Made by a program: the position numbers and the translations under genes | Shown here: positions 59,403-64,000 of the stretch, one piece after another | How positions within the stretch are numbered: position 1 is the first letter of the stretch | Layout of the letters: each line of letters begins with the position of its first letter | Notes under the pieces: generated by a model | Seen by the model: only the letters and a program-made list of their open reading frames with translations | What the model was told of the DNA's origin: nothing | The model's database searches: none | DNA from: Mangrovicoccus algicola | GTDB lineage: Bacteria > Pseudomonadota > Alphaproteobacteria > Rhodobacterales > Rhodobacteraceae | Reading direction: 5' to 3' | Assembly: GCF_014903745.1 (NCBI RefSeq) | Contig: NZ_JACVXA010000008.1 | Location: 39,959-103,958 of the forward strand | DNA length: 64,000 nt

Positions 59403-60011
59403 ATGGGCGGCGTAGGCTCTGGGCGGCGCTGGCGCTTCGATGGCCGGGACACGGTGGACGCCTACCGGCAACTCGACGTCCGCAAGCTGGCGCGCGGCGG
59501 TTGGCTTGAGCCGGGCCTGTCCAGCACATTGACCTGGACGCGCGGCGGGGCCGAGGTTGGCCGCATCGAGATCCGGGCCGAGGCGGGGCGCATCGTGCTC
59601 GACTACCGGGTGCGGGGCGGCAGCGGCGATTGGGAGATGATGAATTATCCCGTGCCGCTGGTCTCGACGCCCTGCCATCTGGGCGGTGCCCGGCGCTGGT
59701 TCCTCTGCCCGGCGCGCGGCTGCGGGCGGCGCGTGGCGGTGCTCTACGGCGGTCGCATCTTTGCCTGTCGCCGCTGTCACGGGTTGGCCTATCCATCGCA
59801 GCGGGAGGATGCCGGAGACCGCGCCGCGCGGAAAGCGGACAGGCTCAGGGAACGTCTGGGCTGGCCGGGCGGCGTCCTCGATGGCAGCGACCTTGGGCGG
59901 CCGAAGGGGATGCACCGTGAGACCTACGCCCGGCTTTGCGCCGAGCATGACGCCTTGCGCGAGACCTGGGAGTGGCAATTCGTGGAACGCTGGCGAGGCA
60001 TGGCGCTCTAG
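59403..60011 (+). CDS. Zinc-ribbon protein of integrative elements (MGG-x-GSGR type)
   Basis: 202 residues from ATG 59403. The start MGGVGSGRRWRFDGRDTVDA and the block LDVRKLARGGWLEPG recur in proteins carried by alphaproteobacterial islands. A beta-rich centre (VGRIEIRAEAGRIVLDYRV) is followed by a zinc ribbon, C102-x4-C107 and C122-x2-C125, within VAVLYGGRIFACRRCHGLAYPSQRE. The C-terminus is a basic coiled helix. A nucleic-acid-binding role is likely; biological function is unknown. Confidence 0.75.
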   Translation: MGGVGSGRRWRFDGRDTVDAYRQLDVRKLARGGWLEPGLSSTLTWTRGGAEVGRIEIRAEAGRIVLDYRVRGGSGDWEMMNYPVPLVSTPCHLGGARRWFLCPARGCGRRVAVLYGGRIFACRRCHGLAYPSQREDAGDRAARKADRLRERLGWPGGVLDGSDLGRPKGMHRETYARLCAEHDALRETWEWQFVERWRGMAL

Positions 60012-60141
60012 CTGGCGCCGGGATCTTGACCTGTGGTGGCGCGCGGGGGGATTCTGGCGCTAGCCGGATGCCGGGGTGACGAAATACCCATGGACGGAAA
60101 GCGCCGGAAGGACCCGAAAGCTGCCTGCATCGAGGCAAAAA

Positions 60142-60162
60142 GGTGGGGCTGGCGGTGGGGCT
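60142..60162 (+). repeat. 21-bp direct repeat, right copy
   Basis: Exact copy of 56087-56107, here 55 bp inside the right att core. The symmetric placement at both ends suggests an integrase or excisionase arm site. The 60012-60217 stretch contains no gene that survives inspection. Confidence 0.7.
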
Positions 60163-60217
60163 CAGCTAGACGATCTATGCACAACCGTCTGAAATTACTT
60201 CTATTTCCAGGAGGAAT

Positions 60218-60293
60218 TGGTGCCGCAGAAGGGACTCGAACCCCCGACCCCATCATTACGAATGACGTGCTCTACCAGCTGAGCTACTGCGGC
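60218..60293 (-). tRNA. tRNA-Thr (anticodon CGT), insertion target of the element
   Basis: 76 bases including CCA. Acceptor strands GCCGCAG/CTGCGGC-type pair, D-arm AGCTCAGCTGGTAGAGC, anticodon loop TTCGTAA (CGT, reads ACG) and T-arm GGGTTCGAGTCCC are intact. The 3' 16 bases double as the right att core of the integrative element, so the tRNA stays functional after insertion. Confidence 0.96.
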
Positions 60294-60296
60294 GCC

Positions 60297-60345
60297 GGTG
60301 CCCGAAGCACCGTGGAGCGGCTGGTAGCAAATCCCTGCTACCAGC
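60297..60345 (-). terminator. Hairpins between hemY and tRNA-Thr
   Basis: Just after the hemY stop a perfect 10-bp stem (60320-60329 with 60336-60345, six-base loop) is followed, on the minus strand, by a small GGTGC/GCACC hairpin directly ahead of the tRNA. No T-run is present, so this may be a processing site releasing tRNA-Thr from a hemY transcript rather than a terminator. Confidence 0.5.
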
Positions 60346-60357
60346 GAAAGACCGAAA

Positions 60358-61815
60358 TTACGCCTTGACGGTCGATTCTTCGGCGGTCGCCTCGACCGTC
60401 GCGGCCTCTTCCGCGGAGGGATCGGCCGACTGGTCCTCCAGGGCGCCGACGATCAGCGGCAGCATGCCGGCCGAGACCTCGGGCATCGCCTCCGAGGCGG
60501 GGGCGGGACGCCAAGCCAGCGTGTCGAAGCTGCCGCAGACATCGCAGACCGGCTGCCATTCGGCATAGACCGCGCCCTCGACCTCGCAGACCCAGGCATT
60601 GCCGCGCGGCGCGGTGACCGCCTTGGCCAGCCAGGCCTTGACCGCGGTATCGGTTCCGCCCTCGCCGCGCTCCACCGCCGCCATCAGCGTCATGACGCGC
60701 GCCGTCGGTGCGGTCTCCACCAGGTCACCGAGGGTCCGGCGCGCCTGCGGGAAATCCTCGGCGGCGATGTTCAGCTCCGCCATCAGCATCCGCGCCTCCG
60801 GATGGGAGGGATCCTTGCGGACCAGGTCGCCGAACCGTTTCAGCCGCTTCTGCGGCGTCTCCGCAGGGTCGATCGCGGCATAGGCCGCGGCCAGGGAGGG
60901 ATGCGGCTCTGCCGCCCAGGCCGTGCGGATCAGCTGCGCGGCCTTGACCGCGGACCCGGCCTCCAGCTGCGCCTTGGCAGCCTCGACCACGGCGGGGGCG
61001 AAATTGGGCAGCTCCTTCGCCGCCTCCAGCGCCGCCTTGCGCGCCTCCTCCAGCTTGCCCTCGCGGCGCAGGTCCCAAGACTGGCACAGCGCCAGGAGGC
61101 CGTCGCGGCGCCGCGCCAGGTCCTTGGGCGCCGATTTGTGGCGCCGTTTCAGCCCCATGGTCGACCGCGCCGCGGCCCAGTCGCGTTCATGGGTCTGCAT
61201 CAGGAACAGCTGGTCGGCGACCTCGGAATGATCGGGTTTCAGCTTCAGCGCGGTCTCGGCAAGCTTGCGCGCGGTCCGCTCGTCGCCCTCGGCCTGTTTC
61301 TGCCGCATCAGCCCGCGGATCGCGACGAAACGCGTCCGGTCGCTGGAGAGGAGCTTCTTGTAGCTGTCCACCGCCAGGGTCCGGTCGCCCATCTGCTCGG
61401 CCGCCTGCGCCGCCAGCAGGACCGCCACCTCGTCATGGGGCAGCTTGCCATCGGCGGCCCGGGCCTTGCGCAGCGCGAGCCGACTGTCGCCGGAGGCCAG
61501 CGCCAGCATCCCCTCGGTCAGCAGCTGATTGCCGCGTTTCTCGCGATGACGGTAGAACCAGCGCGTGAAGGCCGTCTTGTCGCCCGCGATGAACCGCAGC
61601 AGCGCCACCACCAGCCCGACGATGCGCAGCACGATCCAGACCGCCACGAACAGCAGCAGCACCGCGATCAGCGCCTGGATCGGGCCCAGCGTGATCTCGT
61701 AGCCGGCGAAAAGCACGGTCAGCGTCTCGCCGGAGGCGGCGACAAGGGTGATGCCGTAGACGGCTGCCGCGACCACCGCGACGAAGACCAGAATCTTGAT
61801 GAGTGTCCAGAGCAT
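60358..61815 (-). CDS. hemY: HemY-type membrane-anchored TPR protein
   Basis: 485 residues. Two membrane helices (about 3-25 and 45-70, LIKILVFVAVVAAAVYGITL and IQALIAVLLLFVAVWIVLRI) precede the HemY_N region with NQLLTEGMLALASGDSRLALRKA, then several TPR-like helices. The C-terminal DVCGSFDTLAWRPA contains a CDVCG pair that may bind metal, and an acidic tail follows. HemY is linked to late tetrapyrrole synthesis in proteobacteria, although its exact role is unsettled. It follows the mitofilin gene by 10 bp. Confidence 0.9.
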   Translation of the reverse strand: MLWTLIKILVFVAVVAAAVYGITLVAASGETLTVLFAGYEITLGPIQALIAVLLLFVAVWIVLRIVGLVVALLRFIAGDKTAFTRWFYRHREKRGNQLLTEGMLALASGDSRLALRKARAADGKLPHDEVAVLLAAQAAEQMGDRTLAVDSYKKLLSSDRTRFVAIRGLMRQKQAEGDERTARKLAETALKLKPDHSEVADQLFLMQTHERDWAAARSTMGLKRRHKSAPKDLARRRDGLLALCQSWDLRREGKLEEARKAALEAAKELPNFAPAVVEAAKAQLEAGSAVKAAQLIRTAWAAEPHPSLAAAYAAIDPAETPQKRLKRFGDLVRKDPSHPEARMLMAELNIAAEDFPQARRTLGDLVETAPTARVMTLMAAVERGEGGTDTAVKAWLAKAVTAPRGNAWVCEVEGAVYAEWQPVCDVCGSFDTLAWRPAPASEAMPEVSAGMLPLIVGALEDQSADPSAEEAATVEATAEESTVKA

Positions 61816-61825
61816 GGTCCCGTCC

Positions 61826-63523
61826 TCAGTTCGTGTTCACGGCATCGGCCAGGCCGGGCAGCGCGGCATCGGCCGCCACCCGGGCCCGCGCCCGGTCTGC
61901 CCAGGCCGCCAGCGGTTCCTGCCCCTCGGCGGGCAGCGCGTCGAATTCGGCCAGCGCCGCCTCCAGGTCCCCGCCCTCGACGGCGACCGTCATCCGCGAC
62001 AGCACCGCGTCGGGATCGTCGCCCTCGCGCGCCTCCAGCGACCGGATGCCGGTCTGGGTGCGCAGGAAGGCCATCAGCCGGTTGCCCGGATCCTCGGACA
62101 TGGTTGCCGTCAGCGACGCCTGCAGGGCGTCCCGCGCGGCGGGGGTGTAGTCCTGCTGCAACTCGGCGAGGGTCGGAATGCCCGAGGCCCCGTTCTCCCG
62201 GATCACCGGCGGCAGCTCCGTCACCGCCTCCAGCGCCGGCAGTGCGGTCTCGTAGGGGATGCCCGCATTCAGCGCCGCCTCCACCTGGGCCAGCGCCGCC
62301 CGGGCGACGGCCGCCTCGGCGCGCGCCTCCGCCTCCGCCTCGGCGGCCCGGGCGCGTTCCTCGGCCGCGGCGACCTGTGCGGCCGCCTCGTCCTGCGCGG
62401 AGGCCAGATCCTTCTGCGCCTCCTCCTGCATCGCGGTCAGCTCGGCGGCGGATGCGGCGGAAATGTCGGTCAGCCGCTGTTCCAGCCCGTCGGCATCGGC
62501 GCGCTGCCGCTCCAGGATGCCGCGGAGCTCCTCCAGCTGGCGTTCATAGGCATCGAAGGCGGCCCGCGCGGTGTCGGAACTTTCCACCAGCGGGCGCTTC
62601 TCCACCGCGACGAGCCGTTCATCGACCTCGGCCAGGCGCTGGTCGAGCCCGTTCAGCCGGTCGCCCACGCCCGTCAGGCGCTGTTCGACATTGGTCATCG
62701 AGGTGGCGACGGTCTCCATCTGCCCCTCGGCCGAGGCCAAGAGGTCATTGACCGAGCCCAGCGTGCCCGCGACCTCGGATTGCAGCCCCCCCAGATTGCC
62801 CACCAGATCGTCGAACTTGCCTGACATGCCGGCGAACTCGCCCGAGAGCCCGTCGGCGACATTGCCCACGGCGGTCTCCACCGCGGTTCCGGTATCTGCC
62901 TCCAGCCGGTCCAGCCGGTTCTGCACGGCCTCCAGCTCGGCCGCGACCGGATCCTTGCCCAGGCCGGTCATGCTCAGCCAGTCCACCTGCACGAATTGCG
63001 CCGCGCCGAAGCCGATCAGCGCCGCCAGCACGCCGCCGAACACGGTGGAGAAGACGCCGCCGCCCTGGCCGGAGGCCGCTGCGGGGGCGGCCGGTGCAGC
63101 AGGCTGCCGCGGCTCTTGCGCCGTGTCGGGTTCCGGCGCGGCGCCCGCTTCGCCTGCCGCGTCGCGGACCGGCGGCAGCTGGTCGTCGGCGGGAACCGGA
63201 TCGGCGGCGGGCGCGGTCCCCTCCAGGGCGGGGTCCTCGATTGCGGCCTCGGCCTCCTCGCGGGTCAGCGCGGGATCGGCCTCGACCGTCGCGGCGCCGG
63301 TTTCGGGGCCTGACGCGGCGGCGGCGTCCGTATCCGGGTCCTCGGCAGGCTCTGCCTCGGCGGGCCCGCCTTCCGCGGCCGCCTCGCCGGACGAGGTCCC
63401 GGGCGCGGTCTCGGGGACGATCTCGGCATCCTCGACCGCAGGGGGGTCCGCCGAGATGTCCTTGCCGGTTGCTTTGCCGTCATCGGCCGCATCCTGCCGC
63501 GCGCGCTTGTCATCCGTACTCAA
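61826..63523 (-). CDS. Mitofilin/Mic60 homologue
   Basis: 565 residues. The first 155 are acidic, Pro/Ala-rich and disordered. One membrane helix (FSTVFGGVLAALIGFGAAQF) lies at about 160-180. A long coiled coil (about 190-400, for example VEQRLTGVGDRLNGLDQRLA) precedes a C-terminal globular mitofilin region (ALAQVEAALNAGIPYETALP, LRTQTGIRSLEAREGDD). Alphaproteobacterial Mic60 shapes intracytoplasmic membranes and is encoded in heme clusters, as here between hemD and hemY. Confidence 0.9.
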   Translation of the reverse strand: MSTDDKRARQDAADDGKATGKDISADPPAVEDAEIVPETAPGTSSGEAAAEGGPAEAEPAEDPDTDAAAASGPETGAATVEADPALTREEAEAAIEDPALEGTAPAADPVPADDQLPPVRDAAGEAGAAPEPDTAQEPRQPAAPAAPAAASGQGGGVFSTVFGGVLAALIGFGAAQFVQVDWLSMTGLGKDPVAAELEAVQNRLDRLEADTGTAVETAVGNVADGLSGEFAGMSGKFDDLVGNLGGLQSEVAGTLGSVNDLLASAEGQMETVATSMTNVEQRLTGVGDRLNGLDQRLAEVDERLVAVEKRPLVESSDTARAAFDAYERQLEELRGILERQRADADGLEQRLTDISAASAAELTAMQEEAQKDLASAQDEAAAQVAAAEERARAAEAEAEARAEAAVARAALAQVEAALNAGIPYETALPALEAVTELPPVIRENGASGIPTLAELQQDYTPAARDALQASLTATMSEDPGNRLMAFLRTQTGIRSLEAREGDDPDAVLSRMTVAVEGGDLEAALAEFDALPAEGQEPLAAWADRARARVAADAALPGLADAVNTN

Positions 63524-63597
63524 AACTGCGTCCTCTCCCTGGAGCTGTCCGCCGGGTCTGTCCCGATTTGCAACTTAGACTGGCAACGTGCGGTTTC

Positions 63598-64000
63598 TCA
63601 AGCACGCAAACCGGCATCCTGCCTGGCCAGCAGGTCCAGCATCGCACCGGAATCCGGACGTGCGGCCACGTCGGGTCTGGCGGCACTCTGCACAGGCAGG
63701 GCCGCGGCCACAGCAGGGCTGATTGCCGCAACGCGCAGCTGCGCCGCCGCATCCCGCAGCCATGGCCCCAGAAGCCGCGCGGACCGCGCCGAGAAAACCG
63801 GCAGCAGAACCGTCCCCGGCCGCGCCAGCAGCGCCCGCGCCGCCGCGCCGGGGGGCAGCGGCCGCTGGTCGTAGGTCACCATCTCGGCCACATCCAGCCC
63901 CGCCGCGCGCAGCGGCGCCGCCAGCGGACCCGCGACATGCGCCCCGCGCAGATGAAGCAGCCGCCCCGCCGGGCGTTCGGCCGAAAGCAGCGCGACCAGG
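63598..64000 (-). CDS. hemD: Uroporphyrinogen-III synthase, C-terminal part (5' end outside the window)
   Basis: The frame is open to base 63999, so only about the last 134 residues are visible. LLHLRGAHVAGPLAAPLRAA and GLDVAEMVTYDQRPLP followed by VLLPVFSARSARLLGPWL match the second domain of HemD, which closes hydroxymethylbilane into uroporphyrinogen III. It lies 74 bp upstream of the mitofilin gene, the usual alphaproteobacterial order. Confidence 0.88.
   Translation of the reverse strand, partial: LVALLSAERPAGRLLHLRGAHVAGPLAAPLRAAGLDVAEMVTYDQRPLPPGAAARALLARPGTVLLPVFSARSARLLGPWLRDAAAQLRVAAISPAVAAALPVQSAARPDVAARPDSGAMLDLLARQDAGLRA

Larger units (their letters stand above)
55942..60233. 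mobile_element. 4.3-kb integrative element inserted at tRNA-Thr(CGT)
   Basis: The 16-bp sequence TGGTGCCGCAGAAGGG, which is the 3' end of tRNA-Thr, occurs at 55942-55957 and again at 60218-60233 as part of the intact tRNA. Between them lie a P4-type integrase, an AlpA-like regulator, a chain of tiny genes with a helix-turn-helix protein, and a zinc-ribbon protein. No capsid, terminase, relaxase or toxin gene is recognised. The layout is that of a phage satellite or minimal integrative element; the dependence on a helper is inferred. Confidence 0.88.

Noticed and set aside
60090..60368. Small plus-strand frame ending the integrative element
   Set aside because: It reads straight through tRNA-Thr, giving the well-known false GTRTPDPIITND-type peptide, so it is not a gene.

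Overview
The window is GC-rich chromosomal DNA of an alphaproteobacterium, most likely Rhodobacteraceae (Paracoccus/Rhodobacter-like). The evidence is the bztABCD amino-acid transporter, an ATP12-type F1 chaperone, a hemD-mitofilin-hemY cluster, the yidC-MOSC-engB-(insert)-argB order, and a secE-nusG-rplKAJL-rpoBC cluster preceded by tRNA-Trp sequence. No rRNA, CRISPR array or insertion sequence was seen.

Layout. (1) 1-8800 is the right part of a prophage. A beta-helix (tail-spike-like) gene enters from the left on the plus strand and ends at a terminator. An AT-richer unknown membrane-protein gene follows. A leftward early operon then carries a helicase, an SSB-like protein, a probable strand-annealing protein, a YqaJ-type exonuclease, a DnaT-like protein and small unknowns. 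The prophage ends inside a tRNA-Trp gene, of which only the 3' part (8800-8848) remains here. (2) 8954-21290 is secE-nusG-rplK-rplA / rplJ-rplL-rpoB-rpoC with several terminators or RNA hairpins. (3) 21589-31483 holds an SGNH-type protein, a degenerate-GGDEF/EAL protein, yidC-MOSC-engB, a leftward GpgS-like plus MPGP-like pair (glucosylglycerate-type solute synthesis), an SDR and argB. (4) 31543-41368 holds a SixA-like phosphatase, the bzt operon, and atpF1-chaperone/HAD/rluC/crcB/rarA, all leftward except the first. (5) 41501-54035 is a leftward ribosomal cluster split into three transcription units with visible sigma70-like promoters: rpmC-to-rpmD, rplO-secY-adk and rpsM-rpsK-rpoA-rplQ. Four non-ribosomal genes lie between rpmD and rplO. 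tRNA-Gly and a porin gene lie upstream of rpmC where rplP would be expected. (6) 55942-60233 is a small integrative element inserted at the 3' end of tRNA-Thr(CGT). It has a P4-type integrase, an AlpA-like regulator, five tiny genes chained by ATGA overlaps (including a 33-codon gene), a zinc-ribbon protein and repeat-rich ends. (7) 60358-64000 is hemY, mitofilin (Mic60) and the end of hemD.

The most promising undescribed material is the 4.3-kb tRNA-Thr element, which resembles a phage satellite but has no recognisable structural or conjugation gene. Next is the prophage recombination module, with its odd SSB-tailed protein and heavily overlapping replication genes.
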